A DNA stretch of 64,000 nucleotides from Streptomyces graminofaciens (GCF_030294945.1 NZ_AP018448.1:2542001-2606000), one strand, 5' to 3'. Positions 42,482 to 51,086 are shown, counted from the first letter of the stretch. The notes: generated by a model from the sequence alone, not told the origin. Translations and numbers: made by a program.

Positions 42482-43279
42482 TCAGGACTGACCGTTGCCC
42501 GCGATCCCCAGTGCCGTCCGCGTGGCCGCCGGTTCGTACTCCGGGGCGATGTCGGCCAGGACGTTCAACGCGGTACGCGCGAGGTGCCGGGCGATCACGC
42601 GTGCCGCTTCTGCCGGGTCTTTCAGCCGCAGCGTCTCCAGCAGCGCTTCGTGCTCCGCGTGCGCCCGGGCCCACGAGCTAGGTACACCCAGCTGGGCCAG
42701 CCGGATGTAGCGCTCGGCGTGCTCGCCGAGCGACGCGATCATGCGCTGCAGATGCGGCGCCACGGACTGGGTCGCGACACGATGGAACTCCTTGTGCGCG
42801 GCGTGCCACTCGTCCAACTGGTCGCTGCCCGCCAGTTCCTGCATGCGCTGCAGCGCTTCGCTCATGCGCTCGAGATCCTCGGCCCTGAGCGTCTTGGCCG
42901 TCACGCTCACAGCGAGTGTTTCGAGCATGATGCGGGCCCCGTAGACGCCGTCGAGGTCCTCGGGATCCACTGCCCGCACCCTGGCTCGCTGATCGGGCTG
43001 GGCGTCGATGAGCCCTTCTTCCTGCAGCAGCCGGAACGCCTCACGCATCGGCGTGCGGCTGACGCCCAGCTGCCGCGCCATCTCGGCCTGCAGCAGCGCC
43101 GACCCCGGAGGCAGTTCACCGCTGAGGATCATGTCCCGCAGCTGTCCGTGTACGTCGAGTGCGAGTCGGCGTCCGCCCGTGGCCTGCCCGGGTGCACCGC
43201 TCGACGGCTCGGATGGGACCTGCGCCCTGCTTCCGTTCTCCGCCGACCGTTCCTCGGGCACGTTACTTCGCCTGTCCAT
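42482..43279 (-). CDS. GntR-family regulator, FCD subfamily
   Basis: A 265-residue regulator with a Ser/Gly-rich leader of about 35 residues. The winged helix is LRDMILSGELPPGSALLQAE plus LGVSRTPMREAFRLLQEEGL. An FCD domain follows with the ligand/metal residues in EWHAAHKEFHRVA and the later His positions in GEHAERYIR and HAEHEALLE. It lies convergent to the VOC gene. GTGTATGCA-like boxes precede it and three other units nearby, so it is a likely regulator of this whole aromatic block. Confidence 0.88.
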   Translation of the reverse strand: MDRRSNVPEERSAENGSRAQVPSEPSSGAPGQATGGRRLALDVHGQLRDMILSGELPPGSALLQAEMARQLGVSRTPMREAFRLLQEEGLIDAQPDQRARVRAVDPEDLDGVYGARIMLETLAVSVTAKTLRAEDLERMSEALQRMQELAGSDQLDEWHAAHKEFHRVATQSVAPHLQRMIASLGEHAERYIRLAQLGVPSSWARAHAEHEALLETLRLKDPAEAARVIARHLARTALNVLADIAPEYEPAATRTALGIAGNGQS

Positions 43280-43296
43280 GCCAGGAGTCTACCCAG

Positions 43297-43305
43297 GTGT
43301 ATGCA
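43297..43305 (-). promoter_or_regulatory. GntR-type box upstream of gntR
   Basis: GTGTATGCA, the inverse of the TGCATACAC box at 41001 and 46452, lies 18 bp upstream of the gntR start. The position suggests autoregulation. Confidence 0.5.
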
Positions 43306-43377
43306 GGTCGGGTGAACAGAAGGGAAGGCAGAGGCGGATCATGCCTCGCTGACCTGATGCGGCCTGATGCAGCAGGC

Positions 43378-43392
43378 GTGCACTGTATGCAC
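43378..43392. promoter_or_regulatory. Palindrome GTGCA-N5-TGCAC upstream of gntR
   Basis: GTGCACTGTATGCAC has perfect 5-bp arms and overlaps the same TGTATGCA core as the neighbouring box. It lies about 100 bp upstream of gntR, just past the stop of the NMT1-like gene. Confidence 0.55.
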
Positions 43393-43446
43393 TCACCTAG
43401 GCCCCGGGCTAGGTGATCGGCCGGATCGAACGACTGCGGTTCCTGC

Positions 43447-44406
43447 TCAGCCCTCCTGGCCGGGACCGATCAGGGACAGGAGCGAACAGGAGGGCTCCCA
43501 GCCAGGATTGAAGCGGCGGCGCAGGTCGGCCACCGCTTCCATGCCACGCAGGGTCACATCGGGGGAGGTGGACAGGCCGGCGGGCCCGAGGAGGCCGGTG
43601 ACCGCGGCCCGGGCGGCTGCCACCGGCAGACCGTGCCGTACCAGAGCCGCTTCGATGCCCCCCGCCCCGGAGGTCAGTAGTTCCGCGGTGCTTGTGCGGC
43701 AGACCTCGAGGTAGGCGCGGGTATGCCAGGTGTGGCCCGTGGCGCGCGGAGTGACGACCACGTTGGTGATGAGGTCGGGTGCGACCTGAAGGTGGCCGCC
43801 GAGACGCGGGTATCCCTTCCCGGTGGCGAGGACGTCGAAAGGCGGATGGAGTGTGGTCCCGTCGACGGCGCCTGTCGGCAGGGCATGGAACCTCTGCAGG
43901 GTTCCGCCGACCGGGACGAGTTGGCCGTCGGTGACGGGAGAGCCGGCGACGTCGGCGAGTACAGCACGCAGCACGTACGCGAAGGCGCTGTGCGCGTTGT
44001 CGACGGCCCACCGGTCCGTCGGCAGCGGTGCGCCGGGACGCCGGTGAACGGCGAGTTCGCCGATGCCCTCGGCCCGGACGGCCACCGGATCCCGTTTCAG
44101 GATTCCTCTCAGCAGGTGGTCGGGAGAGGTGTGGATGATGTCGTAGTCGCCGTCGTTCCAGCCGGTCATCTGCTGGTCGGAGGAGATGACTTCGACGAGG
44201 TTCACTTCCAGTCCGGCCTGCTGGAAGTAGCCGGAGTCGAGAGCGTGGTACAGATGAACGCCCCCGGCGCCGGGGAAGACACCCACGGTCAGCCGTCGGG
44301 TGGGCTCGCCGGCCCCCCGGAGCGTTTTCAGCGCGGAGACCGTGGCAGGACCGGACACCTCGCGGTCGACGCTTCGGCGATCGGCAGACGTTCGGGCATC
44401 TTGCAT
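43447..44406 (-). CDS. NMT1/THI5-like substrate-binding-fold protein without signal peptide
   Basis: A 319-residue protein resembling SsuA/NMT1 binding proteins. TVGVFPGAGGVHLYHALDSG begins the domain and AGLEVNLVEVISSDQQM and DYDIIHTSPDHLLRG follow. No hydrophobic leader or lipobox is present: about 38 hydrophilic residues precede the first strand. No ABC permease or ATPase is nearby. It may be a cytoplasmic binding protein or enzyme rather than a transporter component. GAAGGAAGAG before the ATG supports the start. It follows the SnoaL-like gene by 58 bp. Confidence 0.75.
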   Translation of the reverse strand: MQDARTSADRRSVDREVSGPATVSALKTLRGAGEPTRRLTVGVFPGAGGVHLYHALDSGYFQQAGLEVNLVEVISSDQQMTGWNDGDYDIIHTSPDHLLRGILKRDPVAVRAEGIGELAVHRRPGAPLPTDRWAVDNAHSAFAYVLRAVLADVAGSPVTDGQLVPVGGTLQRFHALPTGAVDGTTLHPPFDVLATGKGYPRLGGHLQVAPDLITNVVVTPRATGHTWHTRAYLEVCRTSTAELLTSGAGGIEAALVRHGLPVAAARAAVTGLLGPAGLSTSPDVTLRGMEAVADLRRRFNPGWEPSCSLLSLIGPGQEG

Positions 44407-44464
44407 GGGGACTCTTCCTTCGTGTCAAAAGGCTGAGAGAGACCGGCTTGCGGGGCGAAGCCGC

Positions 44465-45082
44465 TCAGTGCGGATCGCCCGGAGCGCTCGAGCCGGCCAA
44501 CCACTTCGCCCCTTCGTCGTAGAGGCGCCGCACGACCTCACCCGTCAGGCCCGGCAGTCCGGTCTTCACGGTGAACCCGGCCTTGGTCTGCAGATAGCCG
44601 AGATGGCGGTAGCCGACGGGGAAACGGCCCAGTAGTTGCGGGTCCAGATGGAGCGTCGCGGACGGATCGACGACGTCGAGGCGGTCCTTTTCGTAGATCG
44701 GCTGCCGCCGCACGATCTTCCACGCGCCCTCATGGCGGGCGCAGAAATCGTAGAACCGTCCCGTGCAGACGACATCGACCTCGACCCCGTCCACCTGGGC
44801 CCTCTGGTTGATGGTCATCTTGGTCTGGGCGACGGCGCGGTCGCCGACGACGTCGGCTGTGTGTCCGCCTAGGAAGTGCAGGATGCTGACGCCGTGGTCG
44901 AAGCCCTCCCGGCTGACGGCGATGAAGTCCGTCGCCGACCCCTGGAACCACGTGGCCGTCATCCAGCCGTCGACGGGATGCCAGACGGCGGCGAACCGCT
45001 CCCAGTCGCCGGCGTCGCGCCAGAGTGCCCAGTTCTCCACGAGTGCACGGAGCTCGTGCCTGTCCGTCTCGATCTTCGACAC
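44465..45082 (-). CDS. SnoaL-like (NTF2-fold) protein
   Basis: A 205-residue protein with an N-terminal NTF2-fold domain (about 1-135). It contains RALVENWALWRDAGDWERFA, the acidic WHPVDGWMTATW strand, FLGGHTADVVGDRAVAQTKM and WKIVRRQPIYEKDRLD. A roughly 60-residue C-terminal extension follows. These SnoaL_4-type proteins are often hydroxylase accessory proteins or dehydratases. It is first in a two-gene unit with the NMT1-like gene and divergent from the LysR gene. Confidence 0.82.
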   Translation of the reverse strand: MSKIETDRHELRALVENWALWRDAGDWERFAAVWHPVDGWMTATWFQGSATDFIAVSREGFDHGVSILHFLGGHTADVVGDRAVAQTKMTINQRAQVDGVEVDVVCTGRFYDFCARHEGAWKIVRRQPIYEKDRLDVVDPSATLHLDPQLLGRFPVGYRHLGYLQTKAGFTVKTGLPGLTGEVVRRLYDEGAKWLAGSSAPGDPH

Positions 45083-45207
45083 CGAGGACTCCCGTTCTGC
45101 GTGAGATGGCGGCTTCGGCCCTGACTCGGCGGGGGGCTGGGTCTCGATGCCTCAGCCGCTCAGGCCCGTCGAGGCCGGCACGGCGATGAGGAGGAGGCCT
45201 TCGTAGA

Positions 45208-45231
45208 GACTCCTCGACTCCTCGACTCCTC
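45208..45231 (+). repeat. 8-bp tandem triplicate
   Basis: Three exact copies of GACTCCTC lie in the promoter gap between the SnoaL-like gene and the LysR gene. Function unknown. Confidence 0.8.
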
Positions 45232-45336
45232 ATTGACCGGTATCGACCGTAGTCACCAACCGATCGATCAGTCGAATGACTGTTGTCCATGCGATATATA
45301 GATGCAGTGAATACTTCTTCGCGGTTCACGAGCACG

Positions 45337-46230
45337 ATGTCCGGCCTGCACCGCGTGGACCTCAATCTGCTCCCGTTGCTTGCCGCCCTCCTCGAGCACC
45401 GAAGCGTCACGCGCGCCGCCCAGGCGGTCGGGCTGACGCAACCGGCCATGAGCAACGCCCTGAGGCGCCTGCGGCACACGCTGGGTGATGAACTCCTCGT
45501 GCGGGTCGGCCGGGAGTACGTACTCACCGCGCGCGCCGGCGCGCTGATCGGCCCGGTCAACCTGATCCTGGAGACCGCGACCAACCAGGTGCTCAGTTCT
45601 CCGGTGTTCGATCCGGCGACCTCGGAGCGCACCTTCCGCATCGGGACGGCCAGTGCCGCCGCCCTGACCGTCCTTCCGGCCCTGAGCGCCACGCTCGCCG
45701 CGTCCGCACCAGGTGTCCGCCTCGATGTGACGGCGTTCGAGCCCTCGACGGTCCTCACCCTGAGCGAGTCGACCGCGGACGTGGTGCTGTTGCCCGACGC
45801 CGTGCCGACCACGCTGCCGAGGGAGCGGCTCTACCAGGAGGACTGGGTCGTGGTCGCCGACGCGAACAACGACCGCATCGGCGCGACACTGACCGCCGAC
45901 GACCTCGCCCGACTGCCGCACGTGGTGTTCGAGTCGGAAGGGGTGCGAGTCGGCGCCCAGCAGGTACTCGCCCAGCTGATCCCCGATCTCGTGGTGCGGG
46001 TCGTCGTCTTCGAGTTTCTGATGATCCCCTCGGTGGTGAGCGGCACCCTGATGGTCGCGCTGCTGCAGCGCCGGCTCGCGGAGCGGGTGGCGGCTCCGAA
46101 CGGGCTGCGGGTGATGGAGTCGCCGGTGCCCCTGCCCAAGCTCGGAGTGGATCTGGTGTGGCATCCGCGCACCGCCGGCGACCCCGGGCGGGCGTGGCTG
46201 CGCAGGCAGCTCATCCAGGCCGTTGCATGA
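45337..46230 (+). CDS. LysR-family regulator (NodD/DntR type)
   Basis: About 297 residues from ATG 45337 (MSGLHRVDLNLLPLLAALLE). An in-frame ATG at 45289 and TTG at 45283 are alternatives, and none has a clear ribosome site. DLNLLPLLAALLEHRSVTRA plus TQPAMSNALRRLRHTLGDEL form the DNA-binding domain typical of the NodD/NahR/DntR branch, which senses aromatics. It is divergent from the SnoaL-like/NMT1-like unit. An IclR remnant follows directly. Confidence 0.85.
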   Translation: MSGLHRVDLNLLPLLAALLEHRSVTRAAQAVGLTQPAMSNALRRLRHTLGDELLVRVGREYVLTARAGALIGPVNLILETATNQVLSSPVFDPATSERTFRIGTASAAALTVLPALSATLAASAPGVRLDVTAFEPSTVLTLSESTADVVLLPDAVPTTLPRERLYQEDWVVVADANNDRIGATLTADDLARLPHVVFESEGVRVGAQQVLAQLIPDLVVRVVVFEFLMIPSVVSGTLMVALLQRRLAERVAAPNGLRVMESPVPLPKLGVDLVWHPRTAGDPGRAWLRRQLIQAVA

Positions 46231-46239
46231 GAACTGCGA

Positions 46240-46410
46240 ATGCCTTTGATTCGCATCTCGGTGGCGGTGCCGGTCACCGACTCGAAAGGCCGCGTGGTCG
46301 CGGCTCTGTCCGTGGTGGGCGCCGACGCCCGTACCCATCTGCTCGCGCCTGCGGTCGTACTGGCCGGCCGGGGCATCTCCCGGGGCCTGGGGTCCGGCGA
46401 CGGGACGTGA
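46240..46410 (+). pseudogene. C-terminal remnant of an IclR regulator
   Basis: From 46240 one frame gives RISVAVPVTDSKGRVVAALS, then VVGADARTHLLAPAVVLAGRGISRGLG and a stop. This is the end of an IclR effector domain, matching the corresponding ends of the IclR proteins at 4-783 and 27466-28221. No DNA-binding domain is present upstream, where the LysR gene ends at 46230. It is a truncated leftover. Confidence 0.7.
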
Positions 46411-46451
46411 GAACGCTCAACGGGGTCCACACGGCCACGCCGGCCCGGAAA

Positions 46452-46460
46452 TGCATACAC
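46452..46460 (+). promoter_or_regulatory. GntR-type box (TGCATACAC)
   Basis: Identical to the box at 41001-41009. It is flanked by CCGGAA and TTCCGG arms spanning about 46445-46476, which adds a larger dyad. Confidence 0.45.
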
Positions 46461-46796
46461 TTTTGATTACTTCCGGAGTGCAACCGACCCGTCAGAGTCG
46501 AACAGTCCAACTCCGCCCCCTCGCGAAGAGTTCCGCAGCCAACGCGTGACCACAGGCCTGCGCTCAATTCCGAGGCGGCGCCGCTGTCCACACCTCCCAG
46601 GCAGCGCGAGCCGCGTTACCGCCGCTCATGCAGCCATCGCGATATGTGACGCCTTGAATGGGCGCCACCTCCCAGGCAGTAGTCGAGACCACCCCGAAGG
46701 GTCGGCCACACCCGGCGACAACAAGAGATGATCACGCGGTTTTCGACCACCTGCACGCAGGATTCCTGCACCCAGCCCTTTACAGGCCCGTCATAC

Positions 46797-46812
46797 TGTG
46801 CACACTTAGCGG
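46797..46812 (+). promoter_or_regulatory. GntR-type box upstream of MFS carrier
   Basis: TGTGCACACTTAGCGG contains the palindrome TGTGCACA and shares the ACACTTAG extension with the VOC-promoter site at 41325-41340. Confidence 0.45.
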
Positions 46813-47040
46813 TGCGAGGTGAGTCGCGGACGATGCAGCCAGGAACCAGCGGTCGCGGCCCGGAGCCCTCCGGACGGGACGCGACATGAGCGAGGAGAGC
46901 CGTCGTCCTCGCATGAGCCGAGGCGCCCAGCCGCCCCGGCGGCCCCTATCCAAGATTCGAACCCGCTGATCCGAGCGGGCATGTCTTCACCCCCGCACGT
47001 GCGGGTGGCCCCGGCGGACGCCCTCACGAAGACGTCCACA

Positions 47041-47067
47041 CGGCACACCCGGCACACCCGGCACACC
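47041..47067 (+). repeat. 9-bp tandem triplicate upstream of MFS gene
   Basis: Three exact copies of CGGCACACC end about 50 bp before the MFS start. This recalls the triple 9-bp repeat at 10772-10803 upstream of the amidohydrolase. Confidence 0.85.
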
Positions 47068-47118
47068 CGAAGCGAAAGAACCCTCACCGAAAAGCGAAGC
47101 CATGTGAGAGGAACCGTC

Positions 47119-48504
47119 ATGCACGAAAACAGTCACAGAGGAAGTCGCTCCAACGCCACCTGGCCTCCCGTGACACTGCTCGTCCTTGCGATCTGTGGCA
47201 TCACCGTCATCTCCGATGGCTATGACGTGGTCATCTACGGTGCGGTGATTCCGTCCCTTCTCCACGAACCCGGGTGGGGACTGTCTCCCGCCGGGGCGGG
47301 TCTGATCGGTTCCTTCGCCCTGGTCGGGATGCTCATCGGAGCTACGACGGTCGGCACGCTCACCGACAGACTGGGCCGCCGCAAGATGCTCATCTGCTGT
47401 CTGGCCTGGTTCTCGGTGATGACGGGCCTGTGCGCGACGGCCACCTCTCCGGAGGTGTTCGGTCTCTTCCGGTTCCTCGCCGGCCTCGGCCTCGGCGGCG
47501 TGCTCCCGACCGCCAGCGCACTCAGCGGTGAGTACTCGCACCCCAAGTCGCGCAACCTGGTCTTCGCGATCCTCTTCAGTGGTTTTCCCGTCGGCGGCAT
47601 CATCGCGGCTCTCACCGGGATCTTCGTGATTCCGCGGTTCGGCTGGCAGGCGATGTTCCTGCTCGGCCTCCTGCCCCTTCTCCTGGTCGTGCCGCTGGCC
47701 TTCAAGCTCCTGCCCGAGTCGATCTCCTTCCTCCAGGCGCAAGGGCGGCACGCCGAGGCGGCGAGGACCGCCGACCGCTGGAACATCACCTTGGACGACG
47801 AGCGGAAGGCCGTCCCGGCGTCCGAGCCAGGCCAGTCCGGAACCGAGTCGGACAGCATGTCGCCGGTGCGGGCCCTCTTCTCGCGCAGCTACGTCGTAGC
47901 AACTCTGTGCTTCCTGCTGATGACGTGCCTGTGCCTGTTCATGATCTACGGCTTCAACACCTGGCTCCCGGAGATCATGCGGCGTGCCGGCTACTCCGCG
48001 GGCTCCTCGCTCGGCTTCCTCCTCGTGTTCAACCTCGGAGCCGTCGTGGGCACGCTCGTCATCTCCCTGGCGGCCGACCGGCTCGGCTCCAAGCCGATCA
48101 TCACCACGACCTTCCTCGTGTCCAGCGTGGCCGTCATCCTGCTCAGCCTGCGGTTGCCCACAACAGTCCTGTACGCGGCCGTCGCACTGGGCGGGGTCGG
48201 GGCCATGGGAACGCAGACGTTCGTCCTCGCCTACGTCTCCAAGCACTATCCGGTACGGATGGGCGCCACGGCGTTGGGCTGGACGCTGGGCTTCGGCCGC
48301 CTCGGCTCCATGCTCGCTCCGCCGCTGCTCGGACTCATCATCGGTGCCGGGCTGGCGTTCCAGTGGAACTTCTACGCGCTGGCCGTGCCCGGCATCATCG
48401 GCGCTCTGCTGATCGGCCTGGTTCCCCGCACACCTGAAGCGGAGGCTCGGGCGGGGCATGCGGGTGAGGGCGGAGCCGTGAGACCCCTCGCGGAGCAGAC
48501 GTGA
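47119..48504 (+). CDS. MFS transporter, aromatic acid:H+ symporter (AAHS)-like
   Basis: A 461-residue, 12-TM carrier. SDGYDVVIYGAVIPSLL in TM1 carries the D-x-D/Y-type motif of AAHS carriers (BenK, PcaK, GenK). GTLTDRLGRRKMLI is the TM2-3 loop, with a matching LAADRLGSKPI in the second half. Such proteins import benzoate-type acids. ATG 47119 has GAGAGGA upstream; 100 open codons before it are non-coding in character. It is probably the uptake system for the neighbouring aromatic block. Confidence 0.88.
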   Translation: MHENSHRGSRSNATWPPVTLLVLAICGITVISDGYDVVIYGAVIPSLLHEPGWGLSPAGAGLIGSFALVGMLIGATTVGTLTDRLGRRKMLICCLAWFSVMTGLCATATSPEVFGLFRFLAGLGLGGVLPTASALSGEYSHPKSRNLVFAILFSGFPVGGIIAALTGIFVIPRFGWQAMFLLGLLPLLLVVPLAFKLLPESISFLQAQGRHAEAARTADRWNITLDDERKAVPASEPGQSGTESDSMSPVRALFSRSYVVATLCFLLMTCLCLFMIYGFNTWLPEIMRRAGYSAGSSLGFLLVFNLGAVVGTLVISLAADRLGSKPIITTTFLVSSVAVILLSLRLPTTVLYAAVALGGVGAMGTQTFVLAYVSKHYPVRMGATALGWTLGFGRLGSMLAPPLLGLIIGAGLAFQWNFYALAVPGIIGALLIGLVPRTPEAEARAGHAGEGGAVRPLAEQT

Positions 48505-48656
48505 GCGCCCACGGGGGCACTCAGAACAGGGGCTCCGGGTGCGTGATCTCTTGAGGGACCGCGTATGAAGGCAGGGGCTCCGGGCAGCTCGGTTCGCGAA
48601 ACGATCCGAGTGCCCGGGGGCCCTGTCTCTCCGCTCCGAGCGGCGCGGTAGGTCGA

Positions 48657-48689
48657 AGTCCTGCCGGAGTCCTGCCGGAGTCCTGCCGA
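48657..48689 (+). repeat. 11-bp tandem triplicate
   Basis: AGTCCTGCCGG is repeated three times (the last copy lacks one base) in the convergent gap after the MFS gene. The rest of the gap 48505-48802 shows only a near-duplicate CAGGGGCTCCGGG. Confidence 0.8.
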
Positions 48690-48802
48690 GGGTGCTCCGT
48701 GCGCGATGCGGCGAGGGCTTTGTCGAGGGCCAGGCCAGTCCCCAGCCGGGCTTCGGGGCTGTCCGCAACGGAACGGGCTGCGGCCGAGGCAACTCGGACC
48801 TG

Positions 48803-48845
48803 CCTGGGCAGGCAGTCCCCTACCGGAGGGAACGGCCTGCCCAGG
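48803..48845. terminator. Stem-loop terminator of the solute-binding protein gene
   Basis: CCTGGGCAGGC and its perfect complement GCCTGCCCAGG enclose a 21-base loop, 17 bp beyond the stop at 48862. Confidence 0.7.
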
Positions 48846-48861
48846 TTCTGCCGGAGTTCGG

Positions 48862-50001
48862 TCAGGCTCCCGGGTGCAGCCCGAGCGAGCCCGGCGACGG
48901 GTCTCCCTTGACCTCTCCGAGGTAGAGAGCGAAGGTCTGCTTCCAGCGCTCGATCGCGGCGCGGTCGGCCATGAACTTCGGGAACCCGTCGAGGTTTCCG
49001 TTGGGGTACTGCCAGACGGGCTTCAGGCCCGTCGGCGGGGTGACATCCGTGCGGACCGACCAGCCGTTGGTGGCGGCCTGCTGCTCCCCGGTGGACAGCC
49101 GCCAGTTGAGGTAGAGCTTGGCGGCGGTGGGGTTCTTGGCCTGCTTCAGGATCGCGGCCCGCTGCCCCCAGGACATGAACGGCGTCTTCTCGTCGGGGAG
49201 CACCCACTTGACGGGCCCGGTGGCCAGGGCCGCGCCGGAGCCGCCGACGCCGATCGCCTTCTGCCCACTGGTGACGGCGTCTCGGGGAGTGAAGCTGCCG
49301 CGGGCGAACTGCACGTCCTGCGCGGCCAGTCGGGCCAGCCAGTCCCAGCCGTACTTCTGCACGTAGAGCGTGTAGAGGTAGAGGGACGCGTCGTCGTCGT
49401 GGGGGTAGGAGGAGGCTATCCTCCCCTTCCACTTGGCGTCGACGAGATCGAGGGGGCTGGTGGGCACGTCCGAACCGACCGCCGCCGGGCCGTACATGTA
49501 GCTGAAGGCTGCCACCTGGACGGCGACCCAGGCACCGTGCGGGTCCTTGAAGGGGGCGTAGACCTTGGAGAATCCGGCCGGCTTGTAGGTGAGCAGACGC
49601 CCCTGGTCGTTCCAGCGCACGAAGTCCTGGACAGTCTGCAGTTGTACGACGTCGGGCACGAGGGTGCCGGTGGCGAGCTGGTTGTCCACGCGGACGTCGT
49701 GGTACTTGCTGTAGTCGACGACCACCGTCAGATCGATCCCGGGAAAGCGGCTCTTGAAGCCGCTGCGGAGGCCGTCCGCCTGCGTCGAGACATCGCCGCC
49801 CGCGTAGATCACGAGCTTTCCGCCCTCCGCGAGGGCGGCCTGGTACAGCTCGTCGAGCGTGCGGGTCTCCTCGACGCCTCCTGCTGTCCGGGCGGTGGTG
49901 GACGCCGCGGCGGGGGAGGCTGTGGCGGCGGCCGCGCCTAAGCCGAGCGCGGCACCCGCGCCGGTGACGAGCAGACGGCGTCGGCTGGGAAGGCTGGTCA
50001 T
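48862..50001 (-). CDS. Tat-exported extracellular solute-binding protein (FbpA/AfuA-like)
   Basis: A 379-residue binding protein. The N terminus MTSLPSRRRLLVTGAG is a twin-arginine-type leader, followed by an Ala-rich core and a SPAAAS cleavage region. The mature part begins TLDELYQAALAEGGKLVIYA and contains DVVQLQTVQDFVRW, VGSDVPTSPLDLVDAKWKG and the hinge-type TNGWSVRTDV. It resembles periplasmic-binding proteins for ferric iron or small anions. No permease or ATPase gene is in the window, so it is an orphan receptor or works with distant components. ATG 50001 is chosen because the leader starts there. Confidence 0.82.
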   Translation of the reverse strand: MTSLPSRRRLLVTGAGAALGLGAAAATASPAAASTTARTAGGVEETRTLDELYQAALAEGGKLVIYAGGDVSTQADGLRSGFKSRFPGIDLTVVVDYSKYHDVRVDNQLATGTLVPDVVQLQTVQDFVRWNDQGRLLTYKPAGFSKVYAPFKDPHGAWVAVQVAAFSYMYGPAAVGSDVPTSPLDLVDAKWKGRIASSYPHDDDASLYLYTLYVQKYGWDWLARLAAQDVQFARGSFTPRDAVTSGQKAIGVGGSGAALATGPVKWVLPDEKTPFMSWGQRAAILKQAKNPTAAKLYLNWRLSTGEQQAATNGWSVRTDVTPPTGLKPVWQYPNGNLDGFPKFMADRAAIERWKQTFALYLGEVKGDPSPGSLGLHPGA

Positions 50002-50668
50002 GGGGGGAAACCTTTCTGATGGGGGAAAGAAGCGCTGGTCCGGCGGAGAGCTGGAGTACTGCGCGGCGCCGGCAGCACGAAGGGCGGCCTCGGCCGGGAC
50101 GGCCGCGACCAGGTCAGGAAGACAGATTCGGTGAGTGGCCGGAGGGGCCCAGGGATGCGGTGCGCGGCGGGGACGGCCCACTCCTCCTGGACGGCCGACG
50201 GCAGCACCGGCCCCGCGGTGGCCACGATGTGACGGAGCGGAAGGCGAGTGGGGGCGGCGCCGAGCATCCGCGTGAAGGCGCCTGCACCCTGCCGGTTCAG
50301 TCGTTCGACAGCTTCGTCGGCCCTGTCGGGGTCGACGCCGAAAATCGGCTGTCGAGGAGTGGGCAGCCAGAACTACTGGACCGTCGACGGAGCCATCTCG
50401 GCGCGTACGGTCGCGACGCCTCGGTCAGCCCCTGGGTCTCGGCACTGTCCGGGTCACTGCTGGGCAACTGCACACCACGGGACGCCATGCCGCGGGCGGT
50501 GAGCCGCTCCCGCAGTGGGTCGAAGATTCAATGAGTGCGCATGGTCGTTTGCACCGCGAGATGAGCCCCCATGCACACCACATGGTGCACATCGGTTGAA
50601 CGGCGGGCCGTCGCAGGCGCAGGAGGTGGCATCCGCACCCGGTGCCGGCGCGGATGCCTCCACGGACC
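50002..50668. other. Intergenic region without recognised genes
   Basis: About 670 bp. Several frames are open on both strands but none resembles a family I know. ATGCACACCACATGGTGCAC near 50571-50590 is an imperfect dyad that could be a regulatory site. Confidence 0.35.
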
Positions 50669-51049
50669 TCAGAACATGGTGTTGTCGTTGGCGCTCTTCT
50701 CAGGCACCTCCTGGATCACGTCCCAGTGCTCGACGATCTTCCCGTCGGCGATGCGCCAGAAGTCGGCGACGGCCATGCCACGGTCGCCGGGCTTGAGGTG
50801 CAGATTGCTGTGGGTGACCACGAGGTCCCCTTCGGCGATCGCGCGCTTGATGTCCAGGCGCAGCTCGGGGAACTGCCCGCGCAGCCAGTGAACGTAGCCG
50901 ACGAACGCCTGCGGGCCGTCCTGCGCTTCGGGGTTGTGCTGGGTATAGGTCTCGCCGAGGTGCGCGGCAACGGCCAGCTCCGGCTGGTGGTCGTTGAACG
51001 CCTGCTCGTAGAAGGCGATCACGAGCGCCTTGTTGTCAGCAGCGGACAC
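50669..51049 (-). CDS. SnoaL-like polyketide-cyclase-fold protein
   Basis: A 126-residue NTF2-fold protein. ALVIAFYEQAFNDHQPELAV, YTQHNPEAQDGPQAFVGYVH and the C-terminal DFWRIADGKIVEHWDVIQEV are the usual SnoaL blocks. YTQHNPE supplies the aspartate/histidine region used by polyketide cyclases. It is the last gene of the MarR operon, 38 bp after the other NTF2-like gene. Catalytic role unproven. Confidence 0.88.
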   Translation of the reverse strand: MSAADNKALVIAFYEQAFNDHQPELAVAAHLGETYTQHNPEAQDGPQAFVGYVHWLRGQFPELRLDIKRAIAEGDLVVTHSNLHLKPGDRGMAVADFWRIADGKIVEHWDVIQEVPEKSANDNTMF

Positions 51050-51086
51050 GGAGATCTCCCGCCTTGCGGTGGTTCGGGTGGTATGT

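Larger units (their letters stand above)
46411..47118. promoter_or_regulatory. Long upstream region of the MFS carrier
   Basis: A 700-bp stretch without an intact gene. It holds the two GntR-type boxes at 46452 and 46797, the perfect palindrome CCCGCACGTGCGGG at 46992-47005 and the triple 9-bp repeat at 47041-47067. A frame is open through its right part but encodes no recognisable protein before 47119. Confidence 0.5.

Noticed and set aside
46945..46985. tRNA-like T-loop on the minus strand (GGGTTCGAATCTTGG)
   Set aside because: The T-stem does not pair properly and no acceptor, D or anticodon arm can be folded around it, so it is not called as a tRNA or attachment site.
48862..50001. Complete ABC iron uptake system
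   Set aside because: Only the binding protein is present; no permease or ATPase gene is found on either side within the window.
50019..50534. 171-codon plus-strand frame in the 50.0-50.7 kb gap
   Set aside because: No recognisable domain and composition like non-coding shadow frames. Reported only as an intergenic region.
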